A DNA stretch of 64,000 nt from Arenibacter sp. ARW7G5Y1 (GTDB lineage Bacteria > Bacteroidota > Bacteroidia > Flavobacteriales > Flavobacteriaceae), in the NCBI RefSeq assembly GCF_003201775.1, contig NZ_QJJZ01000013.1, positions 1 to 64,000 of the forward strand. Reading direction: 5' to 3'. This document shows, piece by piece, positions 35,225-43,572 of this stretch (positions are counted from its first letter, which is position 1; each line of letters begins with the position of its first letter). Position numbers and translations under genes: made by a program. Under the pieces are notes generated by a model. That model ran no database searches, was not told the origin of the DNA, and saw only the letters and a list, made by a program, of their open reading frames with translations.

Positions 35225-35653
35225 ATGAAAGATTTACGGTTTAAGACCGATAGCAGGGTTGAATCGGTTTTCAATAATTACCCTCCAGAAATCCGTAAAA
35301 AATTAGAAATCCTGAGATCCCTGATCATTGAATCCGCCCAAAATATTGAAAGCCTCAGCTTGCTTGAAGAAACCCTTAAATGGAGCGAGCCCAGTTATAT
35401 AGCTAAAAATGGCAGTACCATCAGAATAGATTGGAAACCAAAAAATCCGGATCAATATGCCATGTACTTCCAATGCACCAGCAAATTGATACCCACCTTT
35501 AAAATGGTGTATCACAATATGTTTAGGTTCGAGGGCAGCAGAGCTATTATTTTTCATTTGAAGGACAGCATCCCCAAAAAGGAATTGCAGGCTTGCATTA
35601 CCGCTGCCCTCACCTATCACCAAGTGAAGCACTTACCCACCTTGGGCTTGTAG
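35225..35653 (+). CDS. DUF1801-domain protein
   Basis: 142 residues. DUF1801 (YdhG-like) pattern: SVFNNYPPEIRKKLEILRSLI, EETLKWSEPSYIAKNGSTIRI, YAMYFQCTSKLIPTF. Function unknown. It is an isolated gene next to the siderophore-receptor region. The following 315-base gap holds the receptor promoter. Confidence 0.85.
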   Translation: MKDLRFKTDSRVESVFNNYPPEIRKKLEILRSLIIESAQNIESLSLLEETLKWSEPSYIAKNGSTIRIDWKPKNPDQYAMYFQCTSKLIPTFKMVYHNMFRFEGSRAIIFHLKDSIPKKELQACITAALTYHQVKHLPTLGL

Positions 35654-35874
35654 GTTCCATTAGAGATATTCTTGGCCGCTACCTACAACCAACCCCCTCC
35701 AAAAAAAGTTTATCCAACCCTAACGCCTACCCCTATATCTGAAAGCAATGGGTGAAGAAATCGCACATCATAGCCGCAATCACTATCCATATTCAGCTAA
35801 AACAACTGAAATCATCATTGGATTCAACCTTACAACAAGTCATTACCCCTTGATAATCAAGTCTTAATATATTC

Positions 35875-35929
35875 TTATTTAGATTTAATATAAATAATTT
35901 GGTCAATTCAATTCTTCAAGATATTTTTG
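35875..35929 (+). promoter_or_regulatory. Siderophore-receptor promoter with Fur-like box
   Basis: TTTG (35898-35901) and TATTTTTG (35922-35929) are 20 bases apart, an ideal -33/-7 promoter for the ATG at 35969. Abutting the -33 element is an inverted repeat with arms TTATTTA (35875-35881) and TAAATAA (35891-35897). An AT-rich palindrome here is what a Fur-type repressor would use for an iron-uptake gene. Confidence 0.6.
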
Positions 35930-35968
35930 CGCTCAAATCACTATTTATTATTAGTCTAAATAAAAACC

Positions 35969-38392
35969 ATGAAATTTCAATTAGCCTTTTTGCTTCTTTT
36001 AACCACCACCTCAATTGCATTTTCACAAAGCGCAACCATAAGTGGGACCATAACGGACAACACCCAAATTCCTTTATTCGGAGTAAACATTATTGTACAG
36101 AACTCTGAAAAAGGAACCCAGAGCAATGAAAATGGATATTTCGAAATCAAAGGACTGGACAATGGAGACCACACCCTTAGTATTTCCTATTTGGGTTTTA
36201 AGACCAGGGTTATTGCGTTTTCCATTGTAAACAACAATTCCTTAGATCTAAGGAATATTGTTCTGTACGAAGGAAACGAAATATTGGGCGAGGTTGTCGT
36301 TGAAGGGGAGCGCATTAATAAATTCTCTAGAAAGAAAACGGCCTATGTATCCAAGCTACCTCTAAAAGACATTGAGAACACCCAGGTGTATAACACGATT
36401 ACCACCGATCTTTTGGAATCACAAATAGTGACCAATTTTGACGATGCCCTTAAGAATGCCGCCGGTGTAGAGAACTTATGGACCTCCACGGGTCGTGGTG
36501 GAGACGGCGCTGGATACTATTCCATGCGTGGGTTCTCCGTTCAGCCACAATTGGTCAATGGTCTGCCAGGCTTAACCAACGGTACCATAAATCCTGCCAA
36601 TATAGAACGTATAGAGGTGTTAAAGGGACCTTCGGCAACCCTATTTGGCAATGCCGTTAGTTCCTATGGCGGACTCATTAATGTTGTGACCAAAAAACCC
36701 TATATAGGTACGGGAGGAGAACTTTCCTTTACCTCTGGTACCTACGGATTAAATCAGATAACGGGCGATTTTAATACTGCTATCAATAAAAGTGAAAATC
36801 TTTATTTTAGGATCAATACCTCCTACTCCACGGAACAGAGTTTTCAGGATGCCGGTTTTAGAAAGTCATTTTTTGTTGCCCCTTCCCTTTCCTACAAGGT
36901 AAACAACAAATTATCCTTCTCCTTCTACGGAGAAATTACACAGGCGGAACAGACCAATCCTACATTTCTATTTTTAAATCGAGGCGCCCCAACCGAGGCC
37001 CAAAATCTTGAGGAATTGGGCTACAACAACAAACTATCCTTTACTAGTAATGACTTGACTTTGGAGAATCCTACCCAGAATTATAGGATTGAAATGGATT
37101 ATAAATTGTCCGATACTTGGCAATCGCAAACCCTTCTTTCCAAAAGTTCCACCTCTACCAAAGGATACTATTCCTACCTATACGATTATGGAATTTTAGG
37201 GAACGATACCTTCACAAGATTTATCAATAAACAAAACGCCAATACTCAGACCACGGACATCCAGCAAAATTTTATAGGCGATTTCAAGATTGCCTCCCTT
37301 AGGAACCGAGTGGTAATTGGCCTGGATTATTTCAATGCTACGGAAATCAACAATAGTACCGGCTATGCCTTCTATGGCAATGTAACTCCAGAGGGCGGAT
37401 CCAATGGGGACAATCCCTTTACCGTTGCGGTAGAAACCGATTCTTATGCCCTCTCCACGGCAGCAGTAGATGCCGTTCTATCTACACAGGCCGTAGGGAA
37501 CATTAAATCTAAATATCACATCTATAGCCTTTATGCCTCCGATGTCCTAAATATCACCAATAAGCTTTCGGCAATGCTTGGACTGCGTATAGATCGTTTT
37601 GACAATGAAGGCAATTTGTCCAATGTGGACGATGATTATGATCAAACCACCCTGTCCCCCAAGTTTGGATTGCTTTACCAACCCCTCTTGGATGAACTTT
37701 CCATCTTTGCCAATTACCAAAACGGATTTACCAATGTTGCCCCACAATTGATAGGAGATCCGGACGCGGGACCACAGACCTTGGAAACATTTGATCCAGA
37801 ACAGGCCAATCAGTTGGAATTTGGTGTTAAGACCAACCTTTTTAACAACAGGTTAAATGCAACCATTAGTTACTACGACATTAAGGTCAAGGACCGTGTC
37901 ATTACCGATCCCTCTTCTCCCTTCAACAAAATTCAAGGCGGGGAAGTGGAAAACAAAGGTTTTGAAATAGAAATCAACGCCAACCCCGTTAAAGGTTTGA
38001 ACCTAAGGGCCGGCTTTAGTAATAACGATAGTGAGACCATCAAATCTGACAATGCCGAGATTTTGAATCGAAGACCTCTTGAGGCAGGTCCTGAAACACA
38101 GTATAATTTTTGGGCCAACTATGAGTTGCAAGAGGGTACATTGGACGGTTTTGGAATGGGTCTTGGGTTTAACGGCGCAAGTGAGCGTTTTGCCATAAAC
38201 TATGCCTCTACAGGAGAATTTATCCTACCAAGCTATACCATTGCCAATGCCTCCCTTTATTACCAGGCCCACAAGTATCGCATTGGCCTAAAACTAAATA
38301 ATGCGTTCAACAAAGAATATTACAAAGGCTGGTCCACGATCAACCCTCAGACACCTAGAGTCTTGTTGGCCAACTTTACGTACAAGTTTTAG
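35969..38392 (+). CDS. TonB-dependent siderophore receptor
   Basis: 807 residues. Signal peptide (LAFLLLLTTTSIAFS), a CarboxypepD-like domain (about 22-105; ATISGTITDNTQIPLFGVNI and DGDHTLSISYLGFK-type strands), a plug (about 130-270) with YSMRGFSVQPQLVNGLPGL, IERIEVLKGPSATLFG and GGLINVVTKKP, and a barrel ending in Phe (LLANFTYKF). The siderophore-type plug motifs and the PepSY partner point to ferric hydroxamate or a similar xenosiderophore. It has a strong promoter with a Fur-like box. Confidence 0.93.
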   Translation: MKFQLAFLLLLTTTSIAFSQSATISGTITDNTQIPLFGVNIIVQNSEKGTQSNENGYFEIKGLDNGDHTLSISYLGFKTRVIAFSIVNNNSLDLRNIVLYEGNEILGEVVVEGERINKFSRKKTAYVSKLPLKDIENTQVYNTITTDLLESQIVTNFDDALKNAAGVENLWTSTGRGGDGAGYYSMRGFSVQPQLVNGLPGLTNGTINPANIERIEVLKGPSATLFGNAVSSYGGLINVVTKKPYIGTGGELSFTSGTYGLNQITGDFNTAINKSENLYFRINTSYSTEQSFQDAGFRKSFFVAPSLSYKVNNKLSFSFYGEITQAEQTNPTFLFLNRGAPTEAQNLEELGYNNKLSFTSNDLTLENPTQNYRIEMDYKLSDTWQSQTLLSKSSTSTKGYYSYLYDYGILGNDTFTRFINKQNANTQTTDIQQNFIGDFKIASLRNRVVIGLDYFNATEINNSTGYAFYGNVTPEGGSNGDNPFTVAVETDSYALSTAAVDAVLSTQAVGNIKSKYHIYSLYASDVLNITNKLSAMLGLRIDRFDNEGNLSNVDDDYDQTTLSPKFGLLYQPLLDELSIFANYQNGFTNVAPQLIGDPDAGPQTLETFDPEQANQLEFGVKTNLFNNRLNATISYYDIKVKDRVITDPSSPFNKIQGGEVENKGFEIEINANPVKGLNLRAGFSNNDSETIKSDNAEILNRRPLEAGPETQYNFWANYELQEGTLDGFGMGLGFNGASERFAINYASTGEFILPSYTIANASLYYQAHKYRIGLKLNNAFNKEYYKGWSTINPQTPRVLLANFTYKF

Positions 38393-38427
38393 ACAGAACA
38401 TCAACATCAACCATCAAAAGCTTAGCT

Positions 38428-39567
38428 ATGAAATTTAGAAAATTCTTATTTGAACTTCATAAGATATTGGGGCTCACTACAGGTGTAGTTGTCTTTATCG
38501 TAGCCATTACCGGCTGTTGCTGGGCATTCAGGGATGAGATTGAAAGTCTTTATGATGACTATAAAAAGGTGACCCCCCAAAACAAGCCTATACTTACCCC
38601 TACAGAGGCCAAAATGTATGCCAAGGAAGTGTTTCCCGATAACCACATACATGGAACCCTGTATAAAAAGGCGGATGATGCCATTGAGGTAATTTTTTAT
38701 GATCCAAAGCCAGAATTTTATCAAAGTGTTTTTCTAAATCCATATACTGGCAACGTGATACAGGTGGATGATCATTTGTCCGGGTTTTTTGCTTTTATAT
38801 TAAAAGGTCATATGCGGTTATGGTTGCCAAAAGAAATTGGGGAGCAGGTAGTTGGAGCTTCCATACTTATTTTTATGTTGATCATAATTTCGGGTATCTT
38901 CCTTTGGATACCTAAGAAGCGTAAAAATCTAAAACAACGTTTAAAGTTCAATTGGAAAGATACTACGCGTTGGAAACGAAAGAACTTTGACCTTCATGCA
39001 ATCATCGGTTTTTATATATGCTCCCTAGCACTGATCCTTGCCTTTACGGGTTCGGTAATGTCTTACAACTGGATGAAATATGTTCTGTACAAGTCGTTGG
39101 GAGGGGAAAAGGAGGCGGCATTTATAATTCCTGAAAATATTGGTTCTCCAAGCCAAAGCGAAGGTGTGTTGCCGATAGACCTTCTTATTCCCAAACTGCA
39201 GGCAGCATCTCCCAATGCAGAAAGTTTTGAACTTCACTACCCCACGAGCGCGGATGCAAGTATTTATGTGGAAGTCTCCAATAGCTCTGGATTATACTAC
39301 GATTCGGACTTTCGCTTTTTTGACCAATACACCCTGGAGGAAATTGAGACTCCGGGCATTTATGGCAAATATGAAAATGCCAAGTTAGCGGATAAAATAC
39401 TGCGTATGAATTATGACATCCATATCGGGGCCATAGGGGGAATTGCTGGTAAAATAATTGCCTTTTTGGTGAGCCTCCTTACCGCCAGCCTTCCGGTTAC
39501 CGGAATTTTATTATGGTATGGAAGAACCTATAAAAAGAAAAATACTCTGGTAAAAATGGAGGCCTAG
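38428..39567 (+). CDS. PepSY-associated transmembrane protein, putative ferric-siderophore reductase
   Basis: 379 residues with four hydrophobic segments (about 12-33, 138-160, 187-210 and 342-365) and PepSY-like periplasmic regions. Conserved His positions: FELHKILGLTTGVVVF near the first helix, FDLHAIIGFYICSLALILAFTG near the third, and YDIHIGAIGG near the last. Such proteins, encoded next to TonB receptors, are thought to reduce or release iron from siderophores at the inner membrane. It starts 35 bases after the receptor and is co-transcribed. Confidence 0.9.
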   Translation: MKFRKFLFELHKILGLTTGVVVFIVAITGCCWAFRDEIESLYDDYKKVTPQNKPILTPTEAKMYAKEVFPDNHIHGTLYKKADDAIEVIFYDPKPEFYQSVFLNPYTGNVIQVDDHLSGFFAFILKGHMRLWLPKEIGEQVVGASILIFMLIIISGIFLWIPKKRKNLKQRLKFNWKDTTRWKRKNFDLHAIIGFYICSLALILAFTGSVMSYNWMKYVLYKSLGGEKEAAFIIPENIGSPSQSEGVLPIDLLIPKLQAASPNAESFELHYPTSADASIYVEVSNSSGLYYDSDFRFFDQYTLEEIETPGIYGKYENAKLADKILRMNYDIHIGAIGGIAGKIIAFLVSLLTASLPVTGILLWYGRTYKKKNTLVKMEA

Positions 39568-39703
39568 CACCAAACAAAAAAATATTGTAAATTAATACCT
39601 TCCTTCCTCCTTTGTGGATGAATTTGGAAGCAGTGATAAATACAATAACGATACAAACCGATATTATATCAATAAAGTGCCCTGTATCTAAAAACCAAAT
39701 TAT

Positions 39704-40744
39704 ATGAAAAATGCGGTCTTCAGTATTTTAACTTTATTGATTACTGCTTTTTCCATGGCCCAAACCAAATCCATCAATGAAAGAAAATTTATTTCTTTAG
39801 GTGGTTTGGAACAGTGGATTACTATAAAAGGTGATGACATTTCGAAACCGGTAATTCTTTTCATCCATGGTGGTCCTGGCAGTACAATGAGTCAATTCAC
39901 CAATGCCATGTATGGCGAATGGGAAAAGGACTTTATTTTGGTGAATTGGGACCAAAGAGGAGCCGGAAGAACTTATGGCCGTAATTTACCCCCAAACGTC
40001 ACTGAAGATTACTGGATAGAGAACCCATTAACAGTAGAGCAGATGACCAAAGATGGAATTGAGCTCACCAAATACCTTATTAACTATTTAAACAAGAAAA
40101 AAGTTATTCTCATAGGTACCTCCTGGGGTTCTATCCTGGGTACGGAAATGGCGTTGGATCACCCTGAACTTTTTCACGCCTACATTGGAAATTCCCAATT
40201 CGTTAATTTCTCGGAAAACATTGATTTTGCCTATCATAAAGTTTATGGGTTGGCCAAAAAAGAGAATGATATTGAGAGTATTCAAAAACTTGAATCCCTA
40301 GGGATTCCACCTTACAACAATGCCAAAAAATATGGTCAATTGTTGCAGGTCGTAAAAAGTTACGAAAGAAAAAACACCCAACCTGTGCCTAATACGTGGT
40401 ATAAATTGGAAGCTGAATACGATAATGAAAAAGATAGTAAGGATAGGTATGATGGAGATGATTATTCATTTCTACATTTAGTTGGTCATGAAAAACTCAA
40501 CATAAAATCCATGGTATCTGAAATTGATTTCAACAAAAATGCCTTGAATTTTAAACTTCCCATTTATTATATACAGGGGGAAGAGGACATACTTACCTCC
40601 AAAGAGCTTAACAAACCATATTTTGACCAAATAAAAGCTCCGATAAAGGAATATTTTCTAATACCTGATGCCGGTCATGGCCAAAACCAATCGGTGGTTG
40701 ACAAACAATTTGAGGTTGTAAACAAATTTAAATCGAGCCATTAG
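39704..40744 (+). CDS. Exported alpha/beta-hydrolase (prolyl-iminopeptidase-like)
   Basis: 346 residues. Signal peptide ending SMAQ, then an alpha/beta-hydrolase fold. The oxyanion segment is ILFIHGGPGSTMSQF, and VNWDQRGAGRTYG is typical of proline iminopeptidases (S33). Nucleophile elbow GTSWGS near residue 140, Asp in QGEEDILT and His in DAGHGQ. Substrate unknown. It stands 136 bases after the PepSY gene and may be independent. Confidence 0.88.
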   Translation: MKNAVFSILTLLITAFSMAQTKSINERKFISLGGLEQWITIKGDDISKPVILFIHGGPGSTMSQFTNAMYGEWEKDFILVNWDQRGAGRTYGRNLPPNVTEDYWIENPLTVEQMTKDGIELTKYLINYLNKKKVILIGTSWGSILGTEMALDHPELFHAYIGNSQFVNFSENIDFAYHKVYGLAKKENDIESIQKLESLGIPPYNNAKKYGQLLQVVKSYERKNTQPVPNTWYKLEAEYDNEKDSKDRYDGDDYSFLHLVGHEKLNIKSMVSEIDFNKNALNFKLPIYYIQGEEDILTSKELNKPYFDQIKAPIKEYFLIPDAGHGQNQSVVDKQFEVVNKFKSSH

Positions 40745-40889
40745 CAGATAACCACAGGTAGCATGCATAAAAATAAATGCCCACAGCAACTTCTCCTTGA
40801 CGACAAGCTCAATCCTTTCGGCCAAGGAAGGCCTATGAGCAACAGCTTTTTTGAACCAGCTCTACGCTTAAACAATTATTAGATCCATT

Positions 40890-41381
40890 ATGAAACCCAA
40901 CATCGAAATAAAACCGGCCCTAACGGCGACCGACTTCCTAGAGGCAAAAGAGTTGATTTTGGAATATGTAGACTGGTTGGGCATTGATCTATCGTTTCAA
41001 AATTTTGATCAAGAAATGGCAGGCCTGCCCAAAATGTACAACCCTGGGGATGGTGGATTATTTATTGCACAAATAAATGGGGAAGCCGTTGGCATTGCCG
41101 GTATCCGTAGATTCAACGAGCAGGATTGTGAAGTAAAAAGAATGTATGTAAAGCCCCAAAGCAGAGGCATGGGCATAGGGCAATTGTTACTGAAGCAATG
41201 TCTGGATACCGCTAGGAAACTTGAATACAAAAGTGTGAAATTGGACACGGCGGATTTTATGAAATCGGCCATAAAACTCTATACGGACCATGGTTTTGAG
41301 GAAATCCCCGCCTACCGGCATAACCCTCACGAATCTGCCAAGTATTTTGAATTGGATTTGACCAAGAACTTCAATTTTTAA
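40890..41381 (+). CDS. GNAT-family N-acetyltransferase
   Basis: 163 residues. GNAT fold: VGIAGIRRFNEQDCEVKRMYVKPQSRGMGIGQLLLKQCLDTA contains motif A with the acetyl-CoA loop QSRGMGIG (near 90). KLDTADFMKSAIKLYTDHGFEEIPAY is motif B. Substrate unknown. Confidence 0.9.
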   Translation: MKPNIEIKPALTATDFLEAKELILEYVDWLGIDLSFQNFDQEMAGLPKMYNPGDGGLFIAQINGEAVGIAGIRRFNEQDCEVKRMYVKPQSRGMGIGQLLLKQCLDTARKLEYKSVKLDTADFMKSAIKLYTDHGFEEIPAYRHNPHESAKYFELDLTKNFNF

Positions 41382-41413
41382 ACAACCACTTAAGGACAAC
41401 TATACCTCGCAAA

Positions 41414-42061
41414 ATGAAAAATATAATTGCGGATACAGAAAATAACCGCCTGTACAAACTGGCCCTTGGATTTGCCTTGTTCACCATAATCTACAATGTT
41501 GCCGAGGGCCTAATCTCTACCTACTTAGGTTTTGAGGACGAAAGCCTGGCGCTGTTCGGGTTTGGTGCGGATAGTTTTATAGAGGTCATCTCCGGTATTG
41601 GAATAGCACACATGATCCTAAGAATCCAAAAAAAACCTGAAAGTAACAAGGATGTTTTTGAACGTACCGCTTTGAGGATAACAGGATTCGCCTTTTATAC
41701 TCTTGTGGCAGCCTTGGTATTCACTAGCCTGTACAACATATGGATTGGCCACAAACCTATAACCACCTTTTGGGGCGTTGTCATATCCATAGTCTCCATT
41801 GCCATTATGTGGATGCTTGTCCTGGGGAAAAGAAAGGTGGGTAAAGAACTAGACTCGGAACCAATCCTCTCCGATGCCAATTGTACTATGGTTTGTGTAT
41901 ATATGTCCATTATCCTGTTAATTAGTAGTGCTTTCTATGAACTGTGGAACATTCCCTATATAGACAGTATTGGTACTCTGGCCCTTTCCTATTTTGCATT
42001 TAAGGAAGGAAAGGAATGCTTTGAGAAAGCCCGTAGCAATAAATATTGTGGTTGCGATTGA
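41414..42061 (+). CDS. Membrane protein resembling a cation-efflux (CDF) domain
   Basis: 215 residues with about five hydrophobic segments. YNVAEGLISTYLGFEDESLALFGFGADSFIEVISG resembles the first metal-site helices of cation-diffusion facilitators, and LSDANCTMVCVYMS has the position of the second-site helix with Asp and two Cys. It ends in a Cys-rich tail (YCGCD). No cytoplasmic CDF domain is present, so it is short for that family. Metal or thiol transport is an inference. Confidence 0.65.
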   Translation: MKNIIADTENNRLYKLALGFALFTIIYNVAEGLISTYLGFEDESLALFGFGADSFIEVISGIGIAHMILRIQKKPESNKDVFERTALRITGFAFYTLVAALVFTSLYNIWIGHKPITTFWGVVISIVSIAIMWMLVLGKRKVGKELDSEPILSDANCTMVCVYMSIILLISSAFYELWNIPYIDSIGTLALSYFAFKEGKECFEKARSNKYCGCD

Positions 42062-42121
42062 TTTTTAGTGACTAAAGCGAACCTAAGAATAAAGTTCACA
42101 TATTAAAAATATTGCTTAAAA

Positions 42122-42152
42122 TTTGTTTAGTTAGGATTCCTTACTATATTTG
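42122..42152 (+). promoter_or_regulatory. Promoter with embedded TTAGGATTCCTTA operator (copy 1)
   Basis: TTTG (42122-42125) and TATATTTG (42145-42152) are 19 bases apart. Between them lies TTAGGATTCCTTA (42131-42143), one base from the perfect palindrome TTAGGA-T-TCCTAA. A repressor bound there would block RNA polymerase directly. It drives the thioredoxin-like gene. Confidence 0.6.
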
Positions 42153-42186
42153 TGGAGCAATAGTGTTTAACTTAAAAATTGGAAGA

Positions 42187-42420
42187 ATGAAAAAATCAGT
42201 TTTTTATCACGCAGGATGTCCCGTATGCCTAAGTGCAGAACATGAGATCTTGGAACTAGTAGGAACGGACAATGTGGAAATTGTACATTTCGGAACCAAC
42301 AAATCCCGTATTCCCGAAGCCGAAAAAGCCGGGGTTAAATCGGTTCCCGCCTTGGTTACCCCCACCGGAAATGTGCTCCACATTAACTTTGGCGCTTCTA
42401 TGGCAGATGTAAAGGGTTAA
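42187..42420 (+). CDS. Small thioredoxin/glutaredoxin-like protein
   Basis: 77 residues from the ATG at 42187; a reading from 42112 would run through the promoter. Thioredoxin fold: FYHAGCPVCLSAEHEI with the CPVC active site at residues 11-14, and the cis-Pro segment VKSVPALVTPTGNVLHINFG. No signal, so cytoplasmic. Probably a thiol reductant. First member of the gene set sharing the TTAGGATTCCTAA motif. Confidence 0.85.
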   Translation: MKKSVFYHAGCPVCLSAEHEILELVGTDNVEIVHFGTNKSRIPEAEKAGVKSVPALVTPTGNVLHINFGASMADVKG

Positions 42421-42439
42421 AAAAATTTAATTTTACTGG

Positions 42440-42452
42440 TTAGGATTCCTAA
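42440..42452 (+). promoter_or_regulatory. TTAGGATTCCTAA palindrome (copy 2)
   Basis: A perfect odd palindrome, TTAGGA-T-TCCTAA, lies 19 bases after the thioredoxin-like stop and 32 bases before the apparent start of the DUF2024 gene. It matches the motif in the promoter of the first gene. Confidence 0.55.
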
Positions 42453-42484
42453 TTACCTATCGAGTCATTTCAACAAGAAATACA

Positions 42485-42748
42485 ATAAAGATATCGGTTT
42501 GGGACACTTACGTAGCCCGTGAAGATGGTAAGTCCATGCATTTTGACATACTGGTCCCCAGTACAATGGAAGATAAGGACAGGGTTATTAAATACGGGCG
42601 TAAATTCCTATCCCATAAGCCGTTCCCAACAGCCGACATATCCTCCAAGAAATGTAAATTCTGCCATATGGAACAGGTTTCAGAGGCCATAGCCGATATT
42701 ATCATTAAAGAAGGATATTATATCGTAGAAATGGAAAATTGCGAATAA
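42485..42748 (+). CDS. DUF2024-family protein with apparent ATA start
   Basis: Read from 42485 the product is 87 residues and begins with the family's usual first strand (xKISVWDTYVAREDGKSMHFDILVP). The first codon is ATA, where the family has ATG. No ATG, GTG or TTG exists upstream in frame before a stop at 42428. An internal ATG at 42536 would give 70 residues but lose the conserved VWDTYV strand. The C-terminal part has KCKFCHMEQVSEAI and IVEMENC. Either a rare start codon, a start-codon mutation or a sequencing error. Function of DUF2024 is unknown. Confidence 0.7.
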   Translation: MKISVWDTYVAREDGKSMHFDILVPSTMEDKDRVIKYGRKFLSHKPFPTADISSKKCKFCHMEQVSEAIADIIIKEGYYIVEMENCE

Positions 42749-42753
42749 TTTAA

Positions 42754-42766
42754 TTAGGATGACTAA
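42754..42766 (+). promoter_or_regulatory. TTAGGATGACTAA operator-like site (copy 3)
   Basis: TTAGGATGACTAA differs from the perfect palindrome at two positions in the right arm. It lies 37 bases before the MarR-family ATG, as expected for self-regulation. Confidence 0.45.
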
Positions 42767-42770
42767 CTTT

Positions 42771-42801
42771 GCCTGTCGGGTATAATCCCGACAGGCTTTT
42801 T
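42771..42801 (+). terminator. Terminator hairpin touching the MarR start
   Basis: GCCTGTCGGG (42771-42780) and CCCGACAGGC (42787-42796) pair perfectly around TATAAT and are followed by TTTTT. It should end the DUF2024 transcript. It stops two bases before the MarR-family ATG at 42804, so transcripts entering that gene from upstream would either terminate or carry the hairpin right at the start codon. Confidence 0.8.
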
Positions 42802-42803
42802 AT

Positions 42804-43415
42804 ATGGATAAAAGTATTTTTAATCCGGACCATCAGGAGAACGACGTTTCCAGTAAAATTGTTGCCGGACTTGAACGTATCTCCGAAGCATTCAAGGTTT
42901 TGCTCTGGGATAAAGCCAAATTATTGGGATTAAGCCCCATCCAGATCCAGATCTTAATTTTTATTGCCTACCACAAAACCGAATTCTGTAATGTAAGCCA
43001 CTTGGCCAAAGAATTCAATATTACCAAACCCACTATTAGTGATGCCATTAGGGTATTGGACAAAAAAGGCTTCATTACCAAAAACTACTCCTCCAGCGAT
43101 AGTAGAAGTTATTCCATTGGCCTCTCTGTAACTGGCCGAGATATTGTGGCCGAAACATCAGATTTTGCCAATCCCTTAAAGAACCAGCTTACCACTATCC
43201 ATCAGACCGACCTGGAAGCTCTATTCGGAACCCTTGGCAAACTTATCTATCAATTAAATAAAAGCGGCATTCTTACCGTGCAAAGAACTTGTTACGGATG
43301 TAAATTCTATAGTAGGAATACCGAACGGGACTATTGCAACTTATTGGATAAAGAATTATTGAATTCGGACATTAGGCTGGACTGCCCTGAATTTGAAGAA
43401 AGGCAAATACACTAA
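42804..43415 (+). CDS. MarR-family regulator with four-cysteine C-terminal tail
   Basis: 203 residues. Winged-helix MarR domain (about 20-140): LLGLSPIQIQILIFIAYHK, VSHLAKEFNITKPTISDAIRVLDKKGFI (recognition helix) and the wing SSSDSRSYSIGLS. After residue 150 a non-canonical tail carries CYGCKFYSR, YCNLLD and DCPEF, four cysteines arranged like a zinc or iron-sulfur site. This suggests a redox or metal sensor. Its likely operator is the TTAGGATTCCTAA motif, found three times in the 700 bases upstream, next to thiol-related genes. Confidence 0.88.
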   Translation: MDKSIFNPDHQENDVSSKIVAGLERISEAFKVLLWDKAKLLGLSPIQIQILIFIAYHKTEFCNVSHLAKEFNITKPTISDAIRVLDKKGFITKNYSSSDSRSYSIGLSVTGRDIVAETSDFANPLKNQLTTIHQTDLEALFGTLGKLIYQLNKSGILTVQRTCYGCKFYSRNTERDYCNLLDKELLNSDIRLDCPEFEERQIH

Positions 43416-43572
43416 TTCTTCAGTTCCAATTTATATAATGTTTGCAAAAGCTGAATATCTTCCCTTCACCTTTGTGATATTTGCCAAGATTTAGGATATT
43501 TACCGCTTCCAAGTTTTAAGAAAAACTGGCAAATCCAAACCTTAGGTCACCCTAGGCTTATAAACTAAGTAA

